From: JBCCMB01 sp039026555
Lineage (GTDB): Bacteria > Pseudomonadota > Alphaproteobacteria > Caulobacterales > Hyphomonadaceae
Assembly (NCBI GenBank): GCA_039026555.1
Contig: JBCCMB010000001.1
Location: forward strand, 42,384-106,383
Length of the DNA stretch: 64,000 bases
Direction: 5' to 3'
In this document: one piece after another, positions 43,443 through 52,870 of the stretch
How the letters are laid out: each line of letters opens with the position of its first letter
Position numbering within the stretch: the first letter of the stretch is position 1
Translations under genes and position numbers: made by a program
The notes under the pieces: model-generated
The model's database searches: none
Told to the model about the DNA's origin: nothing
What the model saw: the letters and a program-made list of their open reading frames with translations, nothing else

Positions 43443-44483
43443 ATGCTTCGTCTCCTTGCCCGTTCGGCGATCGCCGCCCTTCCAGCCTTCGCGTTCGCGA
43501 GCGTTTTTGCGACAGGCGCGAGCGCACAGAATGGCGACGTAAATATCTACTCGTCTCGCCATTACGATACGGATTTGGCGCTTTATGAGGATTTTACGGA
43601 AGCGACCGGCATAAAGGTCAATCGTCTTGAGGCCGGCGCGGATGCGCTGATCGAGAGGATCAAAAACGAAGGCGAGTTCAGCCCGGCTGACGTTCTCATA
43701 ACTGTTGACGCGGGTCGCCTATGGCGCGCCGAAGAGGCGGGATTGCTCTCCCCCGTGTCATCCGACGTCCTGAATGAGAGATTGTCCGAATCCATGCGGC
43801 ACCCGGACGGCCTATGGTTCGGTCTGTCTAAGCGCGCGCGCGTTATCATCTACAATAAAGAGGCGGGCCTCCCGGACAAATTGGAGACTTATGAAGATCT
43901 CGCCGATCCCGAGCATGAAGGTCGGATATGCGTGCGCTCATCGTCCAACATCTACAACATGTCGCTGCTCGCTTCGATCATCGCGCATGCCGGTCCAGAG
44001 GCTGCGGAAGCATGGGCGGAGGGCGTCGTTTCTAACTTCGCCCGAAGGCCGCAGGGAAATGACACAAGTCAAATCACTGCCGTCGCTAGCGGCGAATGTC
44101 GTATATCGGTTGTGAATTCCTACTATCTGGCGCGGTTTGCGGCATCGGACGATCCTGCGGCAAATCGTGCGTACGAGGGCGTCGGCGTTATCTTTCCGAA
44201 CCAGGCCGATCGCGGAACGCATGTGAACATTAGCGGCGCCGGCGTACTCGTACATGCGCCCAATCGAGCGAACGCCATTCGTTTCATTGAGTATCTGACC
44301 GAAGACAGCGCTCAGGCGTACTTCGCCAACGGCAATAACGAGTATCCTGCGGTCGAGGGCGTAGACGGCTCGTCGGCCGTCGAAGCTATGGGCGATTTTT
44401 CGGAAGACGATCTCAATTTATCGCAACTGGGGGTTCACCAGGCCGAAGCGGTGAGAATTTTCGATCGGGTCGGGTGGCCTTAA
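43443..44483 (+). CDS. fbpA: Periplasmic iron(III)-binding protein (FbpA type)
   Basis: 346 residues. Signal peptide cleaved near ASAQ, then VNIYSSRHYDTDLALYEDF, the usual start of FbpA/FutA-type ferric-binding proteins. The adjacent tyrosines in VVNSYYLARF correspond to the iron-coordinating Tyr pair. It delivers Fe(III) to FbpB/FbpC. Preceded by the Fur-like box and followed by a convergent PiuC-like gene. Confidence 0.9.
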   Translation: MLRLLARSAIAALPAFAFASVFATGASAQNGDVNIYSSRHYDTDLALYEDFTEATGIKVNRLEAGADALIERIKNEGEFSPADVLITVDAGRLWRAEEAGLLSPVSSDVLNERLSESMRHPDGLWFGLSKRARVIIYNKEAGLPDKLETYEDLADPEHEGRICVRSSSNIYNMSLLASIIAHAGPEAAEAWAEGVVSNFARRPQGNDTSQITAVASGECRISVVNSYYLARFAASDDPAANRAYEGVGVIFPNQADRGTHVNISGAGVLVHAPNRANAIRFIEYLTEDSAQAYFANGNNEYPAVEGVDGSSAVEAMGDFSEDDLNLSQLGVHQAEAVRIFDRVGWP

Positions 44484-44515
44484 GGCCGGTCGACCTTCGA
44501 TAAAGATGTTATCCG

Positions 44516-45196
44516 TCAAGGACTTGCCCACATCCTAAGCAAATTGGCGATGGATTTGTCCAATGTGAGAAGTTCGCCGGACCCTTCCGGCAGGCTCGCT
44601 CGCAAAGATGCTCGTAAATTCTCCAGATCGAACAAAAGCGTCCTTTGAGCGGCGTCGGCTACAAGGCTTTCAACCCAACCAACGCATGCGATCCGCGCGC
44701 CCTGCGTGACTGGCGCGACTTCATGGATGTCGGAAGATGGATAAAGCACGAGTTCGCCGCGTTCGCCCTTCAGAGATTGCCGTGCGGCAGCTGAATGGAC
44801 GATGAGCTCGCCGCCTTCATAGGTTTCTGGCGGGCTTAAAAACAGCGTGAATGATAAATCAGTGCGCAAGCGGACGGCGTCGCGTCCCATCAGCGCGTTG
44901 TCGACGTGCGCGCCATATTGGCCTCCGTTCGATGTGCGGCTGATCATAAGCGGGGACATGCGACGCGGGCGCGCGGCGGCGGCGAAAACCGGATTGGATT
45001 TGAGCGCCGCGTAAACAATCTTCGAGATGGCCCGACCCGCATCTGATTTGAGGTCCGCCTGTTCGTTTCGTTTGACCTTCTTCGCCACCCGTCCCGCCGT
45101 CAGTCCGCCGTCGCGCCAGGTCAACGCCTCAAGTTTTTTGTCTAAGACGTCCAGTGTTTCGGACGAAATCACGTCGCTAATGATCAGAAATGTCAT
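44516..45196 (-). CDS. piuC: PKHD-type Fe(II)/2-oxoglutarate hydroxylase (PiuC/YbiX type)
   Basis: 226 residues if started at ATG 45196 (MTFLIISDVIS); a longer frame to 45256 is less likely. Iron ligands are visible as HVD in YGAHVDNALMG and His in SSDIHEVAPVTQG, with the 2-oxoglutarate-binding Arg in GARIACVGWVES. PiuC-type hydroxylases are linked to iron uptake, in keeping with the neighbouring ferric transporter. A perfect 10-bp palindrome GTTTGCAAAC (45214-45223) lies in the short space before the divergent lipoprotein gene. Confidence 0.9.
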   Translation of the reverse strand: MTFLIISDVISSETLDVLDKKLEALTWRDGGLTAGRVAKKVKRNEQADLKSDAGRAISKIVYAALKSNPVFAAAARPRRMSPLMISRTSNGGQYGAHVDNALMGRDAVRLRTDLSFTLFLSPPETYEGGELIVHSAAARQSLKGERGELVLYPSSDIHEVAPVTQGARIACVGWVESLVADAAQRTLLFDLENLRASLRASLPEGSGELLTLDKSIANLLRMWASP

Positions 45197-45271
45197 GATT
45201 GATGTTGAGAACGGTTTGCAAACGAAGCATAAGGTTATGGAAGTTTTATTGAACAAAGCAAAGAGCGCAAA

Positions 45272-46081
45272 ATGGCGATGGATCTTAAGAAGTGGGCGGG
45301 TTTAGGCGTAAGTACGGCTTTGTTGGGGGCTGGCCTAACGGCGTGCGCGCCTGCCGAACAGTCCAATTCGATTTTGGATCCCGATGCAGATCCTGCGGCT
45401 GTGGGCGAATTGGGAGAAGGTGAAGGCGAAGGCGGAGAGGGCGAAGCTGGAGAAGGCGAAGGCGAAGGTGGAGAGGGCGAGGGTGGTGAAGCCGGCCACG
45501 CCATGGACACGCTTCCACTAGAAAAGCGCCTCGCTTTCATGACTGGCCACGTCAAAGCGGGTCTCGCCCTTTATCGCGCCGGCGATCCGGAGGCGGCGGC
45601 CCCGCATCTGCTTCATCCCGTTTCCGAAACGCATGCCGACGAACGCGAAGGTCTAGACGCGCTTGGCTTTGACGCCTCGATCTTCGAAACTGTTTCAACC
45701 GCGTTGGAGAACAATCAGCCGGCCGAGGAAATCGAACCTCAATTGGCCGCTGCGGAAGAGAATTTGGCGATGTTGGCGGAACAAGCCGGCGGCGATCCCG
45801 CCGACATCATTCAGTACCTGATGGATACGATTGTGGTGGAGTACACCGTGGCGATCACCGATGGCGCGGTGTCGGATCCCGGAGAATACCAAGACGCCTA
45901 TGGATTTGCGATCGTCGCGCGAGACCAAGCCGAGATGATGAATTTGGAGAGCAGCGATCTTATCGATCAAATCGATGCTTTGATTGCTTTGTGGCCAGAC
46001 GCGCCGATCCCACCGGAAACGCCGTCGCCGCTCGGCCAGGTTATCGCACAAACGTCTCGCGTAACGCTCGCTTTGCCATAG
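45272..46081 (+). CDS. Lipoprotein with Gly-Glu repeat stalk, unknown function
   Basis: 269 residues. A signal peptide with a lipobox-like LLGAGLTAC is followed by a low-complexity stretch of GEGEGG repeats (about residues 48-75) and a mainly helical domain with KRLAFMTGHVKAGLALYRAG. I do not recognise the family. The repeat looks like a flexible, strongly acidic stalk or metal-interacting linker. It lies back-to-back with the PiuC-type gene and next to the iron transporter, so an iron-related role is plausible but unproven. Confidence 0.75.
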   Translation: MAMDLKKWAGLGVSTALLGAGLTACAPAEQSNSILDPDADPAAVGELGEGEGEGGEGEAGEGEGEGGEGEGGEAGHAMDTLPLEKRLAFMTGHVKAGLALYRAGDPEAAAPHLLHPVSETHADEREGLDALGFDASIFETVSTALENNQPAEEIEPQLAAAEENLAMLAEQAGGDPADIIQYLMDTIVVEYTVAITDGAVSDPGEYQDAYGFAIVARDQAEMMNLESSDLIDQIDALIALWPDAPIPPETPSPLGQVIAQTSRVTLALP

Positions 46082-46270
46082 TGTAAAACCGGTTGATTGT
46101 GCGCCAAATAGATCTCTAGATCGAAAGAGATTTGCACCAACGCGTTTGAAGCGAGAATGCAAAGAGATCTCTATAGGGCGGCGGAACTTTGTTGTTCGGT
46201 CAGCATTGGCGTATTCGACGCAATCGGAAGCGAAAATTCTATTCGAGGCATGCCGCCCGCCGATGAGCGG

Positions 46271-46942
46271 CTATGACTTTTCCGAGCGTCGTTTATGTTT
46301 GCGGGAGGGGCTTGGTTGAGATCGACGCACCAGCGCTTTGGCTTCGGCCATCCCAATGCCGGTTAAACAAAGCAGTTCGATCACGATTTGCTTTAGGCTG
46401 CTTTCCGCGAGCTCACCGTTTCGAATCGCAAGGCTGGCGCCGATAAGCGCGTGCGTTGTCAGGCGGAAGACGAGTTCCACGTCGCTAAAGGCGGACATTC
46501 CGTTGTCGGCCGCCGCTTTCAAATCCCTCATCGCATATGGGCTCATCTTGCGATAAAGCGCATCTGAGATGATTTCAGAGCGATGCAGCATAGGCGCCCA
46601 TCTTTCGTCCGTCGCGGCGGTCTCCAATACGCGTTGAAGTCCGTAGGCGTAGATGCGCTCAGGCTCTCTAAAACCTTGCGTTGCGTCTTCGATCTCTTGC
46701 GAGAGCTCTTGCATTAGATCTTCTAGGACCGCGACTGCCAATTCATCTTTTGATCGAAAATAATTGTAGACGGTGCCCGCGCCGACGTCCGCGCGCTCGG
46801 CGATTTCGAGCATGGTGGCGGCGTCTACGCCTTTTTCGGTCATGATCTCGCGCGCCGCCTCAACTAAGGCTGTGAAATTGCGCCGACGGCGGCGGGCGAC
46901 GCGTCCTTCTTTTTCGTCCGGCGACTTTGTCAGCTCTTGCAT
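46271..46942 (-). CDS. TetR-family transcriptional regulator
   Basis: 223 residues from ATG 46942 (a longer start at 46972 would lie inside the operator palindrome). HTH at about 20-65: FTALVEAAREIMTEKGVDAA, DVGAGTVYNYFRSKDELAVAV. The C-terminal ligand domain is helical. A perfect palindrome directly upstream suggests autorepression. It stands next to the pcaF end and may also respond to aromatic or acyl ligands, but the target is unknown. Confidence 0.9.
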   Translation of the reverse strand: MQELTKSPDEKEGRVARRRRRNFTALVEAAREIMTEKGVDAATMLEIAERADVGAGTVYNYFRSKDELAVAVLEDLMQELSQEIEDATQGFREPERIYAYGLQRVLETAATDERWAPMLHRSEIISDALYRKMSPYAMRDLKAAADNGMSAFSDVELVFRLTTHALIGASLAIRNGELAESSLKQIVIELLCLTGIGMAEAKALVRRSQPSPSRKHKRRSEKS

Positions 46943-46969
46943 GTGGATACTCAAACTCTGCGCATTCCT

Positions 46970-46993
46970 CATTTGTGAATGGGTTCACAAATG
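46970..46993. promoter_or_regulatory. Palindromic operator of the TetR regulator
   Basis: CATTTGTGAA (46970-46979), 4-nt spacer TGGG, TTCACAAATG (46984-46993): a perfect 10-bp inverted repeat just upstream of the TetR start. Size and position fit a TetR-dimer operator. Confidence 0.75.
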
Positions 46994-47080
46994 AATGCCG
47001 ACGAGACTAAGCCTGTCAATAGAATGCGTGTCTTCGGATCTGCCGCGAAGGCGCGTGTATTTCAACACTAAGGCTCGCCG

Positions 47081-48280
47081 TCAAACTCGTTCGAGCGCGA
47101 CCGCAATACCCTGTCCGACGCCAATGCACATTGTCGATAGCGATTTCTCGCCAGACTTTAGCTCGAGCGCTGCAGTACCTGTAATGCGTGCGCCGGACAT
47201 GCCCAGCGGGTGTCCAAGCGCGATTGCGCCGCCATTTGGATTAACGCGCGGATCGTCATCCGCGACCCCCAGGTCGCGTAAAGTCGCAAGTCCTTGGGAC
47301 GCGAAGGCTTCATTGAGCTCGATAACCGCAAAATCATCCTGCTTTAAGCCAAGGCGAGTCATGAGCTTTTTAGACGCGGGCGCCGGACCGAAACCCATAA
47401 TACGCGGCGCCACGCCTGCGGTCGCTCCGCCCAAAACCCGTGCGATCGGCGTCAGGCCGTGGTCTTCGACCGCGCGCGCGCTGGCGATTATGAGGGCGGC
47501 GGCGCCGTCGTTAACGCCGGACGCGTTGCCTGCCGTAATCGTGCCGCCTTCGCGAACAAAAGCTTTTAGTTTGGCGAGCTCTTCTGGCGTGGTCTGCGGT
47601 CGTGGATGCTCGTCGACGTCAACGCGGATCGGGTCGCCTTTGCGCCTTGGAACGACGACTGGTGTAATTTCTTGAGCCAGACGGCCGTTTTCCATCGCCG
47701 CCGCGGCGCGTTCTTGAGACCGATACGCGAAGGCGTCTTGGTCGTCGCGGGTGACCTGGAAATCCTCCGCCACGTTTTCAGCCGTTTCCGGCATGCTGTC
47801 GACGCCATATTGGGCTTTCATGGCGGGGTTGACGAACCGCCATCCAATCGTGGTGTCATAAACGTCGTTGGAACGGGAAAACGCTTTATCCGCTTTCGGC
47901 ATAACGAAGGGCGCGCGAGACATGCTTTCTACGCCGCCGGCGACAATCAATTCGGCCTCGCCAGCTTTAATCGCACGGGCGCCAGTGATGATCGCGTCCA
48001 TGCCGGAGCCGCAAAGGCGGTTAATCGTCGTGCCGGGCACGCTTTCGGGATAGCCGGCCAATAGCAGCGACATGCGCGCGACATTGCGATTGTCTTCGCC
48101 AGCCTGATTGGCGCAGCCAAAGATAACTTCATCGATAGAGGAAAGATCTAAAGATGCGTTCCGCTCCGCCAGCGCCTTAAGCGGGACAGCGCCCAAATCA
48201 TCGGCGCGGACAGATGACAGCGCCCCGCCGAACCGGCCTATGGGCGTGCGCACATAATCGCAGATAAAGACGTCTTCCAT
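47081..48280 (-). CDS. pcaF: 3-oxoadipyl-CoA thiolase
   Basis: 399 residues, normal for thiolases. Nucleophile Cys90 in NRLCGSGMDA, His in NPNGGAIALGHPLGMSGAR, and the second active-site Cys in CIGVGQG. DVFICDYVRTPIGRFGGALS at the start is typical of the PcaF group. It cleaves 3-oxoadipyl-CoA to acetyl-CoA and succinyl-CoA. It follows pcaJ by 10 nt in the same operon. Confidence 0.92.
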   Translation of the reverse strand: MEDVFICDYVRTPIGRFGGALSSVRADDLGAVPLKALAERNASLDLSSIDEVIFGCANQAGEDNRNVARMSLLLAGYPESVPGTTINRLCGSGMDAIITGARAIKAGEAELIVAGGVESMSRAPFVMPKADKAFSRSNDVYDTTIGWRFVNPAMKAQYGVDSMPETAENVAEDFQVTRDDQDAFAYRSQERAAAAMENGRLAQEITPVVVPRRKGDPIRVDVDEHPRPQTTPEELAKLKAFVREGGTITAGNASGVNDGAAALIIASARAVEDHGLTPIARVLGGATAGVAPRIMGFGPAPASKKLMTRLGLKQDDFAVIELNEAFASQGLATLRDLGVADDDPRVNPNGGAIALGHPLGMSGARITGTAALELKSGEKSLSTMCIGVGQGIAVALERV

Positions 48281-48290
48281 CCTGTTTCCT

Positions 48291-48968
48291 CTAATCCAGC
48301 GAGGGCACGATCAGATCGTCGACTTGCCCGTCCGTGTGAAGTTTCGCGCCCGTCAAGTTCTGCAGCTCGTCCAATGACAGCGTTGGAAGTTTTTCGCGGA
48401 GCACAAAGCGATTGTCCTCAACGTCGAGAACCGCAAGCGATGAATAAACGCGTGTCACGCAGCCGACGCCTGTGAGTGGGAAGGTACAGGTTTCGACGAG
48501 TTTTGGCTTCCCGTCTTTTGTGACGTGATCGGTGACGACCGCAACGCGCTTTGCGCCATGCACCAAATCCATCGCGCCGCCCACGGCCGGCACGCCCTTA
48601 TTGCCGATCCGCCAATTTGCAAGATCGCCGTTTTGCGCGATTTGATAGGCGCCGAGAACCGCGAGGTCCAAATGGCCGCCGCGCACCATTGAAAAACTGT
48701 CAGCGTGGTGAAAGAAGGCGCCGCCGGGATTAAGCGTCACCGCCTTCTTGCCGGCGTTGATCAAATCCCAGTCTTCTTCGCCCGGCTTGGGCGCTTCGCC
48801 AAAGCCGAGGACGCCGTTTTCCGTGTGATAAACGATATCCCGCCCTTCGGGTTGGAAGGTGGCGATCATTTCCGGAAAGCCTATGCCTAGATTGACGTAG
48901 GCGCCGTCTTCAAGGTCCTGCGCGGCCCGCCAAGCGATTTGGGCGCTGGAAAGTTTTTGCTGCGTCAC
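48291..48968 (-). CDS. pcaJ: 3-oxoadipate CoA-transferase subunit B
   Basis: 225 residues. The N-terminal NLGIGFPEM and the ENGVLGFG motif with the catalytic Glu identify the beta subunit of 3-oxoacid CoA-transferases. Together with the upstream subunit it moves CoA from succinyl-CoA to 3-oxoadipate. Its start overlaps the pcaI stop by 4 nt. Confidence 0.92.
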   Translation of the reverse strand: MTQQKLSSAQIAWRAAQDLEDGAYVNLGIGFPEMIATFQPEGRDIVYHTENGVLGFGEAPKPGEEDWDLINAGKKAVTLNPGGAFFHHADSFSMVRGGHLDLAVLGAYQIAQNGDLANWRIGNKGVPAVGGAMDLVHGAKRVAVVTDHVTKDGKPKLVETCTFPLTGVGCVTRVYSSLAVLDVEDNRFVLREKLPTLSLDELQNLTGAKLHTDGQVDDLIVPSLD

Positions 48969-49687
48969 GCGTGTTCCACTCCCGCGCGTAGCAGCGCTTC
49001 TTCTTGCTGTGCGTTGGCGACATGAACGACGCCATCGACGAAAATTCCGGGCGTGATCACCGTTTCAGGATTGATCCCGCCCGGTGACAATAATTCGCTG
49101 ACTTGGGCGACCGTCCGGTTGGCCGCCATCGCCATTAAGGGGGCAAAATTCCGCGCCGCCTTGCGGTAGGTGAGATTGCCCATCGTGTCGCCGGAGTGGC
49201 CTTTAATAAGTGCGAAATCAGCCTTCAACCAGCGTTCACGCACATACATTTTGCCGTCGAATTCCTCCACCGGCTTGCCCTCCGCCAACTCGGTTCCGTA
49301 AGAGGCGGGCGTATAAAATGCGGGGATCCCAGCGCCCGCTGCGCGAATACGCTCGGCAAGCGTGCCTTGGGGAACAAGTTCCAATTCAATCTCGCCCGCA
49401 AGATATTTTTCGTTGAACACGGCGGCGTTGGATGACCGGGGAAAGGAACAGATCATCTTCTTGACCAAACCGGCCTTGACCATGCCTGCGATGCCTATCG
49501 CACCGTTCCCGGCGTTATTGTTGATAATAGTGAGCGCCTTTGGCGAACCCGTTTCTTTATATCGAATGATAAGCGCGTGGATCAATTCTATCGGAGCGCC
49601 CGATCCGCCAAATCCGCCGATCATCACCACGGCGCCGTCTGGAATGTCGGCGACCGCGTCGCTTGGCGACTGAATAGTTTTGTCCAT
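48965..49687 (-). CDS. pcaI: 3-oxoadipate CoA-transferase subunit A
   Basis: 240 residues from ATG 49687, with GAGGAAGTGGGG upstream; a longer frame to 49798 has no ribosome site. GAVVMIGGFGGSGAPIELIHAL is the alpha-subunit glycine loop. First gene of the pcaIJF operon, divergent from the flavin hydroxylase operon. Confidence 0.92.
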   Translation of the reverse strand: MDKTIQSPSDAVADIPDGAVVMIGGFGGSGAPIELIHALIIRYKETGSPKALTIINNNAGNGAIGIAGMVKAGLVKKMICSFPRSSNAAVFNEKYLAGEIELELVPQGTLAERIRAAGAGIPAFYTPASYGTELAEGKPVEEFDGKMYVRERWLKADFALIKGHSGDTMGNLTYRKAARNFAPLMAMAANRTVAQVSELLSPGGINPETVITPGIFVDGVVHVANAQQEEALLRAGVEHA

Positions 49688-50099
49688 TGCCCCACTTCCT
49701 CGCAACACGTCTCTTTGTTTTTGCTCTTTGCCCAAGCTGGCGGGCGAGATGCGGCGAGAGACGCTCGGCGAATATAACGGGTTTGCCCTTGGCGACAATC
49801 GGCTAATTCAAAGCAAGGAGCGGCCGCAACGCTCGGCAGTCGCCTGAACAACCGACCGCCTGATTTTGGATCGAAAACCATAAGATGGACGGAATGAGAG
49901 GATACGGCTTGCAAGTGCTATAAACCGCTTCAGTTGATAGAGGCGCTTTCGTCCGAATTCTATCTTCGTGTTCAGAAAACAGAATATAGCTCAAACTTGA
50001 CGACCAGCCATTTTGGTGCAGCTTGCGCCACTACCATAGCCGGCTTGCGGAATTCCCGGCTTGATCACGCGGGTCTGCGAGGCTTCTCGGGGGAACGAA
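49688..50099. promoter_or_regulatory. Divergent promoter region between pcaIJF and the hydroxyquinol operon
   Basis: 412 bp without a gene. It must drive pcaI leftward and the hydroxylase rightward. A TTGACG hexamer near 50,000 could be a -35 element for the rightward operon. No clear operator palindrome was recognised, and no regulator gene is adjacent. Confidence 0.35.
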
Positions 50100-51746
50100 A
50101 TGAGACATTCGAAAGATGCAAAAGAGTTTGACGCCGATGTCGCGATCGTCGGCGCTGGACCGGTTGGCGTTCTGCTCGCAATCCTATTGGCGGACTATGG
50201 TAAGAGCGTCGTCTTGATTGAACGCTGGACGGATCATTACGCGCTGCCGCGGGCGGTGACCTATGATCACGAGATTGCGCGTATCCTTGCCGCGATCGAC
50301 ATCGATTCCGAGGCTGACGGCGCGGTGGGTTTCAGCGAAGGAAAATACTATTGGCGCAATCGAGACGGCGAAGATCTTCAGGTCATCGATTGGAAGAGCG
50401 AGTTCGTTAGCGGCTGGCGGTCGCGGTACTACTTCCATCAGCCGTTATTGGAGAGCAAACTGATCCAAATCGCCAGCGATCGCAAAGAAATCGCGATCGT
50501 CCGTGGTTGGCAGGCGATAGGTCTAGAGCAAAATGAGGATGGCGTTTCTCTTTCGCTTGAACAAAATCCGGAAGAATACCGTACGTCGCGCCTGAATTCG
50601 AAAATCCGAGCTAAATTTGTAGTGGGAGCCGATGGCGCAAACAGCTTCGTGCGCGAAGCGCTGGGTTTCGAAGTCGAGGATAAGGGATATTGTTTCGATT
50701 GGTTGATCCTGGATGTGATTCCCAGTTTCGACTACCCCGCCTCCCGACCAAACGAACCGGCTCAATGGCAATTGTGCGACCCGAAACGGCCGACCACAAT
50801 CGTCTCGGGCGGACCGGGACCGACGCCGGGCGATCCAAATCGGCGTCGTTGGGAGTTTATGGTTCTTCCGGGCGAAGTTCCTGAGGTTTTGCAAGAAACA
50901 GAAAACGCATGGAGATTGCTGGAACCTTGGGGCGTTACTCCGGACAATAGTCTATTGGAGCGTTCAGCGGTTTACCGGTTTCAAGCGAAATGGGCGAAGC
51001 AATGGCATAAGGGCCGTTGTGTGCTTGCGGGCGACGCCGCGCATTTGATGCCGCCTTTCGCAGGTCAAGGCATGTGTTCGGGGCTACGGGACGCGCTAGC
51101 CTTATCATGGCGTTTAAACGCGATTCTCGACGGCCAATGCGGTACGCAGCTGCTCGATAGCTACACGACGGAGCGACTTGAAAACACCAAATACTTCATC
51201 GAGCTGAGTGAATCTCTCGGCCGCATTATCTGCGTCACCGACGAAGAAGAGGCCGCCGCGCGCGACGCGCGCCTGATCGCAGATTTGAAGGCGCGCGGCG
51301 GGAAACCTCTGGCGGGTGAGAACACACGTATCGGCCCCGGCGCTTGGTGTTCGAAAGGCCGACATGCGGGCGTGCTCTCATTACAGGGTCGCGTGGCTTA
51401 CAATGGTCAAGTGGACCGTTTCGACCAGGCCGTCGGCCGAGGTTGGATTTTGCTCGGCTATGAGACTGATCCAGACGCCGCCCTCACGGACGCGCAGCGC
51501 GCGCAGCTTGCTCAACTTCAGGGCGTTGCGCTAACGATTGGCCCTCCGGACAGCGAGGCTCAGATCATAGATATTGACGGTTTCTATGCGCGCTGGCTGT
51601 CCGACATCGATAGTAAGTTTTTATTGATACGTCCCGATTTCTACGTTGCGACCAGCGCCAAGACACCTCAAGAACTCCAAACCAGGTTTTCAGACGTTGC
51701 AAGCACACTTGATCTTATGCGAGCAACACATGAAGCGGTGAGGTGA
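50100..51746 (+). CDS. FAD-dependent phenol hydroxylase, MhpA/resorcinol-hydroxylase type
   Basis: 548 residues from ATG 50100 (GGGGGAA upstream). Dinucleotide site VAIVGAGPVGVLLA with IER at the end, the DG motif FVVGADGANSFVRE, and the GD motif CVLAGDAAHLMPPFAGQGMCSG, with a C-terminal thioredoxin-like part. Members hydroxylate phenols such as 3-hydroxyphenylpropionate or resorcinol. Since maleylacetate reductase and an intradiol dioxygenase follow at once (9 and 56 nt gaps), formation of hydroxyquinol from resorcinol or a similar phenol is the best guess. Confidence 0.88.
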   Translation: MRHSKDAKEFDADVAIVGAGPVGVLLAILLADYGKSVVLIERWTDHYALPRAVTYDHEIARILAAIDIDSEADGAVGFSEGKYYWRNRDGEDLQVIDWKSEFVSGWRSRYYFHQPLLESKLIQIASDRKEIAIVRGWQAIGLEQNEDGVSLSLEQNPEEYRTSRLNSKIRAKFVVGADGANSFVREALGFEVEDKGYCFDWLILDVIPSFDYPASRPNEPAQWQLCDPKRPTTIVSGGPGPTPGDPNRRRWEFMVLPGEVPEVLQETENAWRLLEPWGVTPDNSLLERSAVYRFQAKWAKQWHKGRCVLAGDAAHLMPPFAGQGMCSGLRDALALSWRLNAILDGQCGTQLLDSYTTERLENTKYFIELSESLGRIICVTDEEEAAARDARLIADLKARGGKPLAGENTRIGPGAWCSKGRHAGVLSLQGRVAYNGQVDRFDQAVGRGWILLGYETDPDAALTDAQRAQLAQLQGVALTIGPPDSEAQIIDIDGFYARWLSDIDSKFLLIRPDFYVATSAKTPQELQTRFSDVASTLDLMRATHEAVR

Positions 51747-51755
51747 GTTTCGCAC

Positions 51756-52814
51756 ATGGCTCGAGAATTTGTCTTCGACGTCAATCCGGCGCGGATTGTT
51801 TTTGGCGTTGGATCAGTTTCGCAAGTCGCTGACGAAGTTCGCGCGCAAGGTGCGATGCGTGCTCTCGTGTTGTCGACGCCTTTCCAGAAGTCTGATGCGG
51901 AAAAGCTCGCGGCGCAGATTGGCGATCTGGCGGTTGGCGTCTTCGCCGAAGCGGCCATGCACACGCCGGTCGACGTCACTGAACGCGCGGTGGCCGCCTA
52001 TGAAGCGGCCGGCGCCGATTGCGTCGTAGCGCTCGGCGGCGGCTCGACGATCGGGCTCGGCAAGGCGATCGCCTACCGCATCGATTGTCCCCAGATCGTC
52101 GTTGCGACGACCTATGCCGGATCGGAAGTCACGCCGATCTTGGGGCAAACCGAAGACGGTCTGAAAACAACTGTTCGCGGCGCAAGCATTTTGCCGGAGG
52201 TCGTCATCTACGATCCTCAGCTCACGCTCGGCCTTCCTATTTCGATGAGCGTAACCTCGGCGTTAAACGCCATGGCGCACTCGGTTGAGGCGGTCTATGC
52301 GAAAGACCGAAACCCGGTGTCCTCGCTCCAAGCGGTGGAAGGCGTTCGGGCGCTGCACAAGGCGTTGCCCGTGATTGTCAAAGACCCTTCAGACATCGAT
52401 GCGCGCGCCGAAGCGTTGTATGGCGCATGGTTGTGTGGGTCCGTATTGGGGACGGTCGGCATGGCGTTGCATCATAAGCTCTGCCACACGCTCGGGGGGA
52501 CGTTCGATCTGCCGCATGCCGAAACGCATAGCGTTTTGTTGCCGCACACGGCGGCTTACAATTCGGAAGCCGCAGCGGCCGAACTCAAACCAATCGCCGA
52601 TATTTTTGGCGGCGATCTTGGACGCGGGCTTTGGGATTTCGCCAAAACGCTGGGCGCGCCGGTCACGCTTAGCGAGTTCGGTCTGGAGGAGGCGCAGCTG
52701 GACCAAGCTTCGGATCTCGCCGTCAAGAACCCCTATTGGAACCCGCAAATTGTGGAGCGTGAGGCGATCCGAGGATTGCTTCAACGCGCTTGGGCCGGTT
52801 CTCGGCCGGCTTGA
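51756..52814 (+). CDS. Maleylacetate reductase
   Basis: 352 residues. An iron-alcohol-dehydrogenase fold with the GGGST nucleotide site (VALGGGSTIGLGKAIA), TTYAGSEVTPILGQTE and HHKLCHTLGGTFDLPHAETH are hallmarks of maleylacetate reductases. It reduces maleylacetate to 3-oxoadipate with NAD(P)H, linking ring cleavage to PcaIJ and PcaF. Second gene of the hydroxyquinol operon. Confidence 0.92.
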   Translation: MAREFVFDVNPARIVFGVGSVSQVADEVRAQGAMRALVLSTPFQKSDAEKLAAQIGDLAVGVFAEAAMHTPVDVTERAVAAYEAAGADCVVALGGGSTIGLGKAIAYRIDCPQIVVATTYAGSEVTPILGQTEDGLKTTVRGASILPEVVIYDPQLTLGLPISMSVTSALNAMAHSVEAVYAKDRNPVSSLQAVEGVRALHKALPVIVKDPSDIDARAEALYGAWLCGSVLGTVGMALHHKLCHTLGGTFDLPHAETHSVLLPHTAAYNSEAAAAELKPIADIFGGDLGRGLWDFAKTLGAPVTLSEFGLEEAQLDQASDLAVKNPYWNPQIVEREAIRGLLQRAWAGSRPA

Positions 52815-52870
52815 GATCATGTTCTGCTGACACATAAAGACTGCTGGGACGCCACGGAGAGGATGTTTGT

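Noticed and set aside
45410..45500. The GE-rich stretch of the lipoprotein as a sequencing or frameshift artefact.
   Set aside because: The frame stays open on both sides, with a good lipobox before and a structured domain after, so it is a real low-complexity linker.
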